64,000 bases of DNA from Amycolatopsis endophytica (GTDB taxonomy: Bacteria > Actinomycetota > Actinomycetes > Mycobacteriales > Pseudonocardiaceae), in contig NZ_JACCFK010000001.1 in NCBI RefSeq assembly GCF_013410405.1, positions 3,596,001-3,660,000 on the forward strand. Direction: 5' to 3'. A program made the translations under genes and the position numbers. Shown piece by piece: positions 46,298 to 55,450 of this stretch. Each line of letters opens with the position of its first letter. Positions within the stretch are counted from its first letter, which is position 1. The notes under the pieces were generated by a model, which made no database searches, was not told where the DNA came from, and saw only the letters and a program-made list of their open reading frames with translations.

Positions 46298-46468
46298 CTA
46301 ATAGTCCTCCAGGCCGACTACCTGGGCGTGGCAGGTGTCGTCGACGGACCAGGCCCGCGGTGCCGGTGGGCGCGGCGCGCTGGCCTGCGCGGCACGCAGT
46401 TCGGTGGGAAAGTCGGCGCAGTCGTCGATCAGGTCGGCGATCGTTTCCGGTTCGGTCACGGTGCTCAC
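46298..46468 (-). CDS. possible 56-residue small protein
   Basis: A short frame from GTG (46466-46468) to TAG encodes an acidic peptide with three Pro/Ala-rich turns. It begins VSTVTEPETIADLIDDCADF and ends WSVDDTCHAQVVGLEDY. Third-position GC is high. There is no Shine-Dalgarno, but tagcgt lies about 7 bp before the GTG, compatible with a leaderless start, and a terminator hairpin follows its stop. It has two cysteines and an aromatic, acidic tail. No family is recognised. Confidence 0.45.
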   Translation of the reverse strand: MSTVTEPETIADLIDDCADFPTELRAAQASAPRPPAPRAWSVDDTCHAQVVGLEDY

Positions 46469-46492
46469 GGGCCGACGCTAGGGCGAAGGTGA

Positions 46493-47596
<1,104 letters not shown>

Positions 47597-47760
47597 CCCC
47601 CCCCGGCTAGGAACCGCAGCCCGCGACGGATGCCGAACCCCGACCTGCCCGGCCCCCCAGCCCGCGCACGTCGTTCTCCGCCACACCCGCCGCCCGACAA
47701 CGCAACCCGAACCAAGACCGGCCCGGACCTCCCCCGCCCCTCATCCCCAGCCCGCCTTGG

Positions 47761-47816
47761 TCGCTGATCAGCGGGGTCAAGGTACTCTTTCCCGCCTTGA
47801 CGCCGCTGCTCAGCGA
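47761..47816. repeat. palindromic intergenic element (22-bp arms)
   Basis: Arms 47761-47782 (tcgctgatcagcggggtcaa plus gg) and 47795-47816 pair at 20 of 22 positions around a 12-nt loop, tactctttcccg. The hairpin could act as the adoK terminator, about 165 bp past the stop. The form suggests a dispersed palindromic repeat. Confidence 0.8.
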
Positions 47817-48004
47817 CTGACACCATCCGCAAGAAGGGGCGGGGGAGGTCGAACCTGAGGCGACCGACTACCGGCCGCCCAAGCAACCAGCGGTCACCTC
47901 GTCCACCGGAAGCACGGCTCTAAAGATCAAGAGCGTCCTCGCCGGACAGGCAGACTCCGGGATGACCAGGGCTCCCGCGGTCCGGCCCACCTCAGGCAGG
48001 TGGT

Positions 48005-48159
48005 CCCGCTGTGTGGTCATCCCGTCGCCTGATCTGAGGCCTATCACTGTGAGCCAGGCCCGCACGCTGTGGTCTTTCGTCTCACGACCCGCCGCAGGGT
48101 GCGGGCCTGGCTCACAGTGATCGAGACGGCCTCAGGCGACGGGATGACCACCCAGCGGG
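48005..48159. repeat. long inverted repeat, 61-bp arms around 33-nt loop
   Basis: The left arm (48005-48065) and right arm (48099-48159) match in two blocks: an outer block of 28 bp with one mismatch (containing gtggtcatcccgtcgcctga) and an inner block of about 22 bp without mismatch (tcactgtgagccaggcccgc). They are separated by an 11-bp stretch that differs between arms. Such a structure is far longer than a terminator. It sits at the edge of the accessory operon. Confidence 0.85.
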
Positions 48160-48193
48160 GTGCAGGGCACGGCGCTGCCGCAACCCCCGGACC

Positions 48194-48592
48194 TCACCGC
48201 ACCAACTTCCCCTGCGCCGAAGCGCAGACCTTCCACACCCCGTTCTCCCGCAGCAGGTACAGGGTCGACGCCTCCTGGTCCGGCCGTGTCAGTCGCACCG
48301 AAGCCGCGTCCCCGGAGATCCGGACGTCGTCGAGGCTCCGCGCGCGGGCGAAACCCGAGGTGTACCCGTCATAAGCGGGGTCGTAGTCGTCATCACCGGT
48401 GACGGCGGCGGCTTCGGACGCGCACAGCAGCTCGACCATCGTCCGCTGGTCCTGCGTGTCCACCGCCGTGACGAACCGGTCGGCCACGTCCTCGACCCGG
48501 TCCTCCTCCGTGGTGCGCAGCAGCAGGAACAGCACCCCGCCGACGACCACCACCAGCACGACGGCCCCGATCACCCACCAGCGGCGTCTCAC
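48194..48592 (-). CDS. small membrane-anchored protein with extracytoplasmic NTF2-like domain
   Basis: A 132-residue protein. After VRRRWW a single helix (WVIGAVVLVVVVGGVLFLLL) leads to an extracytoplasmic domain of about 105 residues. That domain begins with a helix, EDRVEDVADRFVTAVDTQDQ, then LLCASEAAAV, and ends in strands around ASTLYLLRENGVWKVCA. The layout resembles the DUF4878/NTF2-like lipoprotein-type domains of actinobacteria. The two Cys residues may pair. The GTG overlaps the stop of the SUKH-like gene (GTGA), so it belongs to the same operon and is its last gene. Its role is unknown; it might be an accessory immunity or anchoring factor. Confidence 0.75.
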   Translation of the reverse strand: MRRRWWVIGAVVLVVVVGGVLFLLLRTTEEDRVEDVADRFVTAVDTQDQRTMVELLCASEAAAVTGDDDYDPAYDGYTSGFARARSLDDVRISGDAASVRLTRPDQEASTLYLLRENGVWKVCASAQGKLVR

Positions 48593-49281
48593 GACGAGAA
48601 CCGTTGCGCCATCAGATCGTCGAGCGCGGGGGCGAACTCCGTGACGTCGATGTTGCCCTCGTACACCCGCGCGATCTGCCCCGGATCGAGGTCCGGGGAG
48701 GTGCAGTAGTGCAGGAAACCGCCGTCCTTGGCGACGAAGACCAGGCGCTCCGACGAGATCCGCCCGTCGCTGCCGTCCCAGCCGGGGACGGGGCCCTCGA
48801 AACCGGACCACGCGGCGAACGTCATCATGCTCGCCGGCTGCACCGGGCCGAACGACTGCCAGTCCGTGGCCGTGAACCCGGCGTGGACCTCGCGCAGGAA
48901 GCGTTGCAGCGGAACGGGAAGCCGGTCCCACAGCGGAGGACGCTCACCGAATGTCGACGGGTCCCATCCGACCCACACGGTGTACGGCGGCCGGGCCGGG
49001 CGGGCGAGGTAGAGCAGCACCCAGTCACCACGCAGCCGGGCGACCCGGACATCGACCAGATCGTCCCGCAGCGCACGCGCGAAACGCGGGACCAGGCCGA
49101 GAAAATCCTCGTTCCACAACGTCAGCGCGGCATCACGGCGGACGGCGGGATCGGCGGAGGCCGCCACCTCCCGCCATCGAAACGGCGTGCGGGACACGTC
49201 GTCCGAACCGGGTTCGACGAGCAGGACCGGTTCCTCGTCGTCGAGTTGTGCGGCGATTGCGTCGAGATCGAACTCGTCCAC
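48589..49281 (-). CDS. SMI1/KNR4 (SUKH)-like protein, candidate immunity factor
   Basis: A 230-residue acidic, cytoplasmic-looking protein without signal or helix. The layout resembles SUKH-superfamily immunity proteins: a helix LPVPLQRFLREVHAGFTATD, where SUKH proteins have LPxxxxxFLxxxxGF, then a block of strands. The end, FVAKDGGFLHYCTSPDLDPG followed by VTEFAPALDDLMAQRF, recalls the typical dG-x-G and F-x-x-FL ends. It starts 9 bp after the stop of the secreted HNH-domain gene, as immunity genes usually do, and overlaps the membrane-protein gene by 4 bp. The family assignment is by pattern only; a general SMI1-like regulator is the alternative. Confidence 0.6.
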   Translation of the reverse strand: MDEFDLDAIAAQLDDEEPVLLVEPGSDDVSRTPFRWREVAASADPAVRRDAALTLWNEDFLGLVPRFARALRDDLVDVRVARLRGDWVLLYLARPARPPYTVWVGWDPSTFGERPPLWDRLPVPLQRFLREVHAGFTATDWQSFGPVQPASMMTFAAWSGFEGPVPGWDGSDGRISSERLVFVAKDGGFLHYCTSPDLDPGQIARVYEGNIDVTEFAPALDDLMAQRFSS

Positions 49282-49290
49282 GTGATCAGC

Positions 49291-50232
49291 CTATCCCCCG
49301 TTGGCCAGCAACCGGTCGATGATGTCCTGCAACCGCGTGAGGGTCTGCTTCTCCAGCGCCACCTGGCTCCGCGCCCACACCGGGTCCGCTTTCGGCACGT
49401 CGGCGATGCTCTTCGAACTCTTCGCGGAGTTCGCGAGCCGCGACATCCACTGCAGGTTCACCGGCGAGTTCGCGACCGCGATCATGTTCTCCGGGCTCAG
49501 CCGCGTGTACCCGCGCAGGTACATCATCCGGGCGATCGGGACGATGTGGTCGGGTGAGACGTTGGGCCCGCCACGCGGCCCCGGCGCGCGCCCGATCACG
49601 CCGCCGCCGTAGCCGGAGGGATCGGGATCGCCGATCCGCGGACGTGCCGCTCCCTGCAACCGGACGTTCGGGAACGGCCACTCCGGCGTCGTCGCGCGGA
49701 CCGCGTCGTAGAGCGGCTTCAACGGACTGCCGGGTGGCACCTCCCACTGCCTCGTGGCCGGGTTGGGCCCGGTCGACGGCGACGGCCGCCGGCCGGCGCC
49801 GGTGAGCCCGTTCCACGCGTCCCGGACCGCCCGGACCTTCGCCGGATCGACCGGTCCGGGCGTGTAGTCGCTGTTCGCCCTGTCCAGCAGGTCGTCGAGC
49901 GCGCGCTGCCGCTCCTGCTCCATCGCCTGCACGCGCTGGCGGCACGCCTGCAGGTTCTGGATCGCGGTCGTCTGGGCCGCGTTGAGCTGGGCGGCTTCGG
50001 CGTCGTAGGCGGCGAGCGCGGCCGCCTGCCGCGGCAGCTCGAACCGGTGCGGTTTGGCGTTGTGCGCGTCGATCTGGCTGTGGACCGACGCCAGCGCCGC
50101 CTGCTCGGCCGAACAGTCGGTGGCCACGGACTGCGCGGCAGCCACCGGCGGCCAGATGAACGCCAGCAGCGCGACCAGTACCGCCACCAGCATCGCCGGC
50201 AGCGACCGTCCGGACCTGCCCGTCCGCGTCAT
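49291..50232 (-). CDS. secreted protein with C-terminal HNH-nuclease-like toxin domain
   Basis: A 313-residue protein. Residues 1-34 are a Sec signal peptide (basic start, AMLVAVLVALLAFIW, cleavage after AAA). A helical, coiled-coil-like region with many Ala and Gln follows (about 40-120). Next is a Pro/Gly-rich linker (125-220), with a stretch around YDAVRATTPEWPFPNVR. The last 90 residues contain SPDHIVPIARM (Asp228, His229), LSPENMIAVANSPVNLQWM and RLANSAKSSKS. This D-H-I-V-P ... L-S-x-E-N ... N-x-x-N-L ... N-x-x-K spacing is that of HNH-type domains at the ends of polymorphic toxins. First gene of a three-gene operon with a SUKH-like partner. Export suggests that the target is outside the producer. 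Confidence 0.7.
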   Translation of the reverse strand: MTRTGRSGRSLPAMLVAVLVALLAFIWPPVAAAQSVATDCSAEQAALASVHSQIDAHNAKPHRFELPRQAAALAAYDAEAAQLNAAQTTAIQNLQACRQRVQAMEQERQRALDDLLDRANSDYTPGPVDPAKVRAVRDAWNGLTGAGRRPSPSTGPNPATRQWEVPPGSPLKPLYDAVRATTPEWPFPNVRLQGAARPRIGDPDPSGYGGGVIGRAPGPRGGPNVSPDHIVPIARMMYLRGYTRLSPENMIAVANSPVNLQWMSRLANSAKSSKSIADVPKADPVWARSQVALEKQTLTRLQDIIDRLLANGG

Positions 50233-50336
50233 GCGAACCCCCTCGGCGGCGTGATCACCCGCGAGGAGTTGTAGCGCTCAACCGGCCACAACGCCCCCGA
50301 CTTCGGGGCAGTTCACCGGAACGGCCCAACAGGGCC

Positions 50337-52271
50337 TCAGATGCGCACGGGGTAGACGGGCTCCGGGATCTGCGGCTTGATGCGGTGCTCGATGAAGATG
50401 CCGTGCCAGATCATGAACACCAGCAGCGCCCAGATGCGGCGGCTGTGGTCCAGAGTGCCCGCCTTGTGCTCGTCCAGCAGGCGCTGCACGGCCTGCTTGT
50501 CCAGCAGCTCGTCGGTACGGGCATCGGCGATGATGCCGCGCGCCCAGTCGTACATCTCGTCGCGCAGCCACAGCCGGATCGGCACCGGGAAGCCCAGCTT
50601 GCGGCGGTTGAGCACGTGCGCGGGAACGATGCCGTCGAGTGCGCGGCGCAGCGCGTACTTCGTGGTCTCCCTGGTGATCTTCTGATCCAGCGGGATGCCT
50701 GCCGCGACCTTGAACACCTCGGCGTCCAGGAACGGCACCCGCAGCTCCAGCGAGTTCGCCATGGTCATCTTGTCGGCCTTGACCAGGATGTCGCCGCGCA
50801 GCCAGGTGAACAGGTCGACGTGCTGCATCCGGGCGACCGGGTCCCAGTTCGCCGACGTGCGGTAGTGCTCGGCGGTGACGTCGCGGTGCCCGACGCCCTC
50901 GGTGTACGTCCTGAGCACCCCGCGCAGCTGGTCGTCGCGGAAGATGCGGGCGTTGCCGTAGTAGCGCTCCTCCAGCGGGAGCGCCCCGCGGCGCAGCAGG
51001 TCCTTGCCGCGCGTGCCCTCCGGGATCCGCTCCGAAACCTTCCCGATCACCCTGCGCAGGCCGCCCGGCACCTTCTCGAACGGCGCCAGCGACAGCGGCT
51101 CGTTGTAGATCGTGTAACCGCCGAACAGCTCGTCGGAGCCCTCACCGGACAGCACGGCCTTGACGTGCTTGCGTGCTTCCCGTGCGATGAACCACAGCGG
51201 CACCAGCGCCGGATCGGCCACCGGATCGTCCAGGTACCAGACGATGAGCGGCAGGGCGTCCATCATCTCCTCCGCCGACACCGTGCGGATGACGTGCTTC
51301 ACGCCGATCGCCGCCGCCGACTCGGCCGCCACGTCGACCTCGGAGTAGCCCTCGCGCTCGAACCCGGTGGTGAACGCGATCAGGTTCGGGTTGTGCTCCT
51401 TGGCCAGCGCCGCGATGGCGGTCGAGTCGATGCCGCCGGACAGGAACGTGCCGACCGTGATGTCCGGGTCGGCGATCATGTGCTTGCCGACCGAATCGCG
51501 CATCACGTCGCGGATGCGTTCGTGCAGCAGCGTCGCCTCGGCCTCGCCCCGCACCGGCTTGGCGGCGAACTCGGGAAAGAAGTAGCGCTCGATCTTCGGC
51601 GTGCCGCCGGGGGACACCGTGAATGACGTGCCCGACTCGACGCGGCGGACGCGCGTGTGCAGCGTCTCCGGCTCCGGCACGTACTGCAGCGTCAGGTAGT
51701 GCTGCAGGGCCGTCCGGTCCAGCTCCTTGGTGATCCCCAGCACGCCGGACAGCTCCAGCAGCGACTTCTTCTCGCTGGAAAACGCCGTGCCGCCGGGCCC
51801 GTGCGTGTAGAACAGCGGCTTGATGCCGAACGGGTCACGTGCGCCGAAGATCACCTTCTCGTCCGCGTCCCAGATCAGGAACGCGAACATGCCCCGCAGT
51901 TTCGCCACCGCGGCACGGCCCCAGTAGTGGTAGGCCGCGACGATCGCCTCGCCGTCGCCCTCTGTGGCGAACTTCGCACCGTGCTCCGCGGTCAGCTGGT
52001 CCCGCAGCTCGCGGTAGTTGTAGATCTCGCCGTTGAAGTTCAGCGTGTAGCGCCGCGGCGATTCGGGCGGACCCCAGGTCAGCGGCTGGTGGGCGTGCTC
52101 GACGTCGATGAACGCGAGCCGGTTGAAGCCGTAGACGACCTCGGCGTCGGTCCAGGTGTCGCGCTCGTCGGGGCCGCGGTGCCGCTGGCAGCGCATGGCC
52201 TCGCCGACGGCCTCACGCGCGTTGACCGCGTCGTTCTCAGTGGCACACACCAGTCCAAGCAGGCCGCACAC
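50337..52271 (-). CDS. asnB: asparagine synthetase (glutamine-hydrolysing)
   Basis: A 644-residue class II amidotransferase. Cys2 is the glutaminase nucleophile (MCGLLGLV), followed by RHRGPDE and FNGEIYNYRELR of the Ntn domain. The synthetase domain has the ATP loop VGTFLSGGIDSTAIAALAKE near residue 275, VLSGEGSDELFGGY, and KADKMTMANSLELRVPFLD. It corresponds to M. tuberculosis Rv2201, which is also linked to muropeptide amidation; the same is possible here. GTG start with GAGGTG 9 bp upstream. It diverges from ctaC. Confidence 0.96.
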   Translation of the reverse strand: MCGLLGLVCATENDAVNAREAVGEAMRCQRHRGPDERDTWTDAEVVYGFNRLAFIDVEHAHQPLTWGPPESPRRYTLNFNGEIYNYRELRDQLTAEHGAKFATEGDGEAIVAAYHYWGRAAVAKLRGMFAFLIWDADEKVIFGARDPFGIKPLFYTHGPGGTAFSSEKKSLLELSGVLGITKELDRTALQHYLTLQYVPEPETLHTRVRRVESGTSFTVSPGGTPKIERYFFPEFAAKPVRGEAEATLLHERIRDVMRDSVGKHMIADPDITVGTFLSGGIDSTAIAALAKEHNPNLIAFTTGFEREGYSEVDVAAESAAAIGVKHVIRTVSAEEMMDALPLIVWYLDDPVADPALVPLWFIAREARKHVKAVLSGEGSDELFGGYTIYNEPLSLAPFEKVPGGLRRVIGKVSERIPEGTRGKDLLRRGALPLEERYYGNARIFRDDQLRGVLRTYTEGVGHRDVTAEHYRTSANWDPVARMQHVDLFTWLRGDILVKADKMTMANSLELRVPFLDAEVFKVAAGIPLDQKITRETTKYALRRALDGIVPAHVLNRRKLGFPVPIRLWLRDEMYDWARGIIADARTDELLDKQAVQRLLDEHKAGTLDHSRRIWALLVFMIWHGIFIEHRIKPQIPEPVYPVRI

Positions 52272-52419
52272 GGATATTCACACCTCGAGGTCGTGGCCGG
52301 ATGTCGAGCGCCCAGTATGCCCGCAGCCCCCGCCACGAACGGTCACCCCTTGGGCTGCGGATCGTGGTAGCTCGGCTAGGCTCCCGCTGGTAAGCCAGAA
52401 ATCGTCAAGGAGGCCTGGG

Positions 52420-53379
52420 TTGAAAGGGCGCTGCGCAGTGGGCAGGGATGAGCGCACTCCGGCATCACGTTCGGCGAAAGTGGGTAAGGTCGCCGCGCTG
52501 GCCGGGCTCGTCGCGCTCCTGGCGACCGGGTGCTCCGGTGACGAGGTGCTGCGGTTCGGGTGGCCCGTCGGTGTGACCAAGGAGTCCGAGGACATGCGCG
52601 TCCTCTGGACCTGGTCGGTCATCGCGGCGCTCGTCGTCGGTGTGATCGTGTGGGGCCTGATCTTCTGGACGATCGCCTTCCACCGGAAGAAGAAGACCGA
52701 CCAGCCGGGCGACCTGCCGCGGCAGTTCCAGTACAACGTGCCGCTCGAACTGTTCTGCGTCGTGCTGCCGCTGGTCATGGTCTGCGTGCTGTTCTTCTTC
52801 ACCGCCACCACCGAGAGCAAGGTGCTGGCCGAGGAGCCGGACCCGGACGTCACGGTCGACGTGATCGCCTTCCAGTGGAACTGGGAGTTCGACTACCCGA
52901 ACGAGGCCAAGGACGCCAACGGCCAGGTCATCAAGACCGTCGGCAGCTCGAGCGAGATCCCGATCCTGGTGCTGCCGACCGGCAAGACGATCCAGTACAA
53001 CCTGCGCTCGGCCGACGTCATCCACTCCTTCTGGGTGCCGGAGTTCCACTTCAAGCGCGATGTCTTCCCGGACCCGGAGAAGAACAACCAGGACCCGTCG
53101 TTCCAGAACACGATCGACCGGTCGGGCGCGTTCGTGGGCCGCTGCGCCGAGCTGTGCGGCACCTACCACTCCGGCATGAACTTCGAGGTCCGCGCACTGC
53201 CGGACAACCTGTACACGCAGTACATTCAGCTGCGGACCCAGGTCAACCCGGCCACCGGGCAGCCCAACACCACCGCGGAGGCGCTGGCCGCCATGAACTG
53301 CGGCGAGCTGTGCGCCCCGCAGGCGACCACGACGAAGCCGTTCAACACCGACCGCACCCTGCGGTCGCAGTCCGGCTGA
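52420..53379 (+). CDS. ctaC: cytochrome c oxidase subunit II (aa3)
   Basis: A 319-residue CuA-bearing subunit of the actinobacterial aa3 oxidase. A lipoprotein signal has Cys38 in LLATGCSG. Two transmembrane hairpin helices follow (WTWSVIAALVVGVIVWGLIF and ELFCVVLPLVMVCVLFFF). The cupredoxin domain has WNWEFDYP and the CuA ligands His202 (VIHSFWVPEF) and Cys242, Cys246, His250 and Met253 (CAELCGTYHSGM). The TTG at 52420 is preferred because AAGGAGG lies 6 bp before it; a GTG six codons on is the alternative. It forms an operon with ctaF. It has no fused cytochrome c, as expected for a supercomplex fed directly by QcrC. Confidence 0.95.
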   Translation: MKGRCAVGRDERTPASRSAKVGKVAALAGLVALLATGCSGDEVLRFGWPVGVTKESEDMRVLWTWSVIAALVVGVIVWGLIFWTIAFHRKKKTDQPGDLPRQFQYNVPLELFCVVLPLVMVCVLFFFTATTESKVLAEEPDPDVTVDVIAFQWNWEFDYPNEAKDANGQVIKTVGSSSEIPILVLPTGKTIQYNLRSADVIHSFWVPEFHFKRDVFPDPEKNNQDPSFQNTIDRSGAFVGRCAELCGTYHSGMNFEVRALPDNLYTQYIQLRTQVNPATGQPNTTAEALAAMNCGELCAPQATTTKPFNTDRTLRSQSG

Positions 53380-53434
53380 GCCGGCCGCTCGCGCTGGTGG
53401 GTTCTTCAACGATGTTCACAGTGAGGACAGCTTC

Positions 53435-53854
53435 ATGAAGGTCGAAGCCCGGATTTTCGACTTGGTCACGGCTTTCGCGTTCTTCATCGCGATCGTCTAC
53501 GGCGTGTGGACCGGCCTCGCCACCGACTACGGTGTCGAGCCGGTCGGCCTGGTCGCCCTGATCCTGACCGGCGGGCTCTCCCTCCTCGCGGGCAGCTACA
53601 TGCGGTTCGTGGGCCGTCGCATCGAGCCGCGCCCGGAGGACCGGGACGACGCCGAGATCAGCGACGGCGCGGGCGAAATGGGCTTTTTCAGCCCGGGCAG
53701 CTACTGGCCGATCGGCCTGGCCGCCTCGGCCGCGACCGTGGGCCTCGGCCTGGCGTTCTTCCACATCTGGCTGATCATCTTGGGCGGATGCCTGATCCTG
53801 CTCACCGTGGGCGGCCTGGTGTTCGAGTACCACACCGGCCCCAACCACGAATAG
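53435..53854 (+). CDS. ctaF: cytochrome c oxidase subunit IV, actinobacterial type
   Basis: A 139-residue membrane protein with four predicted helices: two at the N-terminus (FDLVTAFAFFIAIVYGVW; VGLVALILTGGLSLLAGSYM) and two at the C-terminus (GLAASAATVGLGLAFFHIWL; GGCLILLTVGGLVFEY). It matches the actinobacterial subunit IV (CtaF) found in the bcc:aa3 supercomplex. The loop GEMGFFSPGSYWPIG is characteristic. It follows ctaC by 55 bp and ends at a bidirectional terminator. Confidence 0.94.
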   Translation: MKVEARIFDLVTAFAFFIAIVYGVWTGLATDYGVEPVGLVALILTGGLSLLAGSYMRFVGRRIEPRPEDRDDAEISDGAGEMGFFSPGSYWPIGLAASAATVGLGLAFFHIWLIILGGCLILLTVGGLVFEYHTGPNHE

Positions 53855-53861
53855 GCTCCGG

Positions 53862-53915
53862 ACACGAGAAAAGGGCCCGTCGGCGTTTCGATGCCGGCGG
53901 GCCCTTTTCTCGTGT
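53862..53915. terminator. bidirectional terminator between ctaF and trpD
   Basis: A perfect 18-bp stem, acacgagaaaagggcccg with its complement at 53898-53915, carries A-rich and U-rich outer bases on each side (gaaaag/cttttc), so it has terminator character in both directions. It ends one base before the trpD stop codon. Confidence 0.85.
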
Positions 53916-53916
53916 G

Positions 53917-54942
53917 TCAGCGGAAGGCGGCCCAGCGGGCGAGCAGGTCGGCGGCCGCGCCCGAATCGACCGCCTCGGCGGCCCTGGCCAGGCCCGCCGA
54001 CAGGTCGCCGGTGAGCGATTCGGTGAGCCCGGCGTGCGCGGCCAGCGCGCCCGCGGCGTTGAGCAGCACCGCGTCCCGCACCGGGCCCGGCTTGCCCGCG
54101 ACCAGCTCCCGCACGACCTCGGCGTTGACCGCCGGATCGCCGCCACGCAGGTCCTCCGCGGTGGCCCGCGGGATGCCCAGCGCGACCGGGTCGAGGCCCT
54201 CGGCCCGCACCTGACCGTTCGAAACCACCCACACCGAGCTGGTGGTGGTGGTGGTCAGCTCGTCCAGCCCGTCGTCGCCGCGCACCACGAGCGTCGAGGT
54301 GCCGCGCCCGGCGAACACCCGGGCCAGCACCTCGGTCTTGTCCGGGAAGGCGCACCCGATCAGCCCCGCCGACGGCTGGGCGGGGTTGGTCAGCGGTCCG
54401 AGCAGGTTGAACGCCGTCGGCACGCCCAGTTCCCGCCGCGGCGCACCGGCGTGCCGGAACCCGGGGTGGAACACCGGCGCGAAGCAGAAGCCGATGCCCA
54501 GCTCGGACACGCACCGCTGGACACCCTCGGGCGGCAGGTCGATCGCCACGCCCAGCGCCTCCAGCACGTCCGCCGTGCCGGACTTCGACGACGCCGCGCG
54601 GTTGCCGTGCTTGACCACCGGCACCCCGGCAGCGGCGGTGACCAGCGAGGCCATCGTCGAGATGTTCACCGAACCGGACCGGTCGCCGCCGGTGCCGACG
54701 ATGTCCACCGCGGCGCGGTCGATGGTGACCCGGCGGGCGTGGGCGATCATCGCGTCGGCGAGGCCGGTGATCTCGGCGGGCGTCTCACCCTTCGCGCGCA
54801 GGGCGACCAGGAAGCCCCCGACCTGCGCGGGCGTGGCCTCCCCGGACATCACCTGGTCCATCGCCCACGCGGTGTCCTCCGCGGAGAGGTCGGCGCCGGC
54901 GATCAGCTGGTTGAGCAGCGTGGGCCAGTTCTGCGTGCCCAT
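53917..54942 (-). CDS. trpD: anthranilate phosphoribosyltransferase
   Basis: A 341-residue enzyme joining anthranilate and PRPP in tryptophan synthesis. The PRPP loop is [20 protein letters not shown], the anthranilate-binding region is [20 protein letters not shown], and the metal-binding GDDGLDELT follows. It corresponds to M. tuberculosis Rv2192c, which has the same place beside ctaE. The ATG beginning [10 protein letters not shown] is used; a GTG two codons earlier is equally near AAAGGTG. No other trp genes are adjacent. Confidence 0.95.
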   Translation of the reverse strand: MGTQNWPTLLNQLIAGADLSAEDTAWAMDQVMSGEATPAQVGGFLVALRAKGETPAEITGLADAMIAHARRVTIDRAAVDIVGTGGDRSGSVNISTMASLVTAAAGVPVVKHGNRAASSKSGTADVLEALGVAIDLPPEGVQRCVSELGIGFCFAPVFHPGFRHAGAPRRELGVPTAFNLLGPLTNPAQPSAGLIGCAFPDKTEVLARVFAGRGTSTLVVRGDDGLDELTTTTTSSVWVVSNGQVRAEGLDPVALGIPRATAEDLRGGDPAVNAEVVRELVAGKPGPVRDAVLLNAAGALAAHAGLTESLTGDLSAGLARAAEAVDSGAAADLLARWAAFR

Positions 54943-54998
54943 GGTCACCTTTCTTGCGACCGGTCGGAGGAGACCGGCCCTGAGTTCGCCGCGGCGCG

Positions 54999-55409
54999 TC
55001 AGCCCCGGACGACCGGGACCCGGCGGGCCCGCAGCACGTCCGCGACCGTCTCCGCCGCGGTCAGCGGGTCGAGTGGGTGGACCAGGACGGCGTCGGCCTG
55101 GGACCAGGTGGCCAGCCAGCGGTCGTCCTTGCGCCGCACCGCGATCACGATCGGCGGGCAATCGTCGATCTCGTTCTTCAACTGCCTGCACAGGCCGATG
55201 CCGCCGGTGGGCTGGGCTTCGCCGTCCAGGATCGCCAGATCGACGTCACCCGCGTCCATTTCCGCCAGCACGTCCGCCACTCCGGCGGCCTCGACGTAGT
55301 CGACCCTGGCCAAATCGGTGGCCGGCCTGCGGCCGATCGCCGAGACGATCGACTCCCGGACTTCGGGGCGGTGGCTGAACACCAGAATCCGCGTGGACTG
55401 TTCGGACAA
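54999..55409 (-). CDS. stand-alone receiver-like protein
   Basis: A 136-residue protein that follows the response-regulator receiver pattern from end to end: [39 protein letters not shown] with the candidate phospho-acceptor Asp, then [20 protein letters not shown] (Lys region) and [16 protein letters not shown]. The acidic pair normally found at the first strand is replaced by SHRP, so metal-dependent phosphorylation may be lost. There is no output domain. The start is a TTG with GGAGGG 6 bp upstream. It sits 56 bp upstream of trpD on the same strand, and 41 bp after the unknown gene at 55451. Confidence 0.8.
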   Translation of the reverse strand: MSEQSTRILVFSHRPEVRESIVSAIGRRPATDLARVDYVEAAGVADVLAEMDAGDVDLAILDGEAQPTGGIGLCRQLKNEIDDCPPIVIAVRRKDDRWLATWSQADAVLVHPLDPLTAAETVADVLRARRVPVVRG

Positions 55410-55450
55410 GTCGACCCTCCGGCTCCGTCGCTGTACTGGTCGGGTTGATG

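Larger units (their letters stand above)
47597..48193. other. 597-bp non-coding stretch with two palindromic elements
   Basis: No credible gene is present between adoK and the end of the HNH/SUKH operon. Two inverted repeats, at 47761-47816 and 48005-48159, are the visible content and are listed separately. A third partial word, gggatgacca, occurs at about 47960 and matches part of the second element's arms. Confidence 0.6.
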
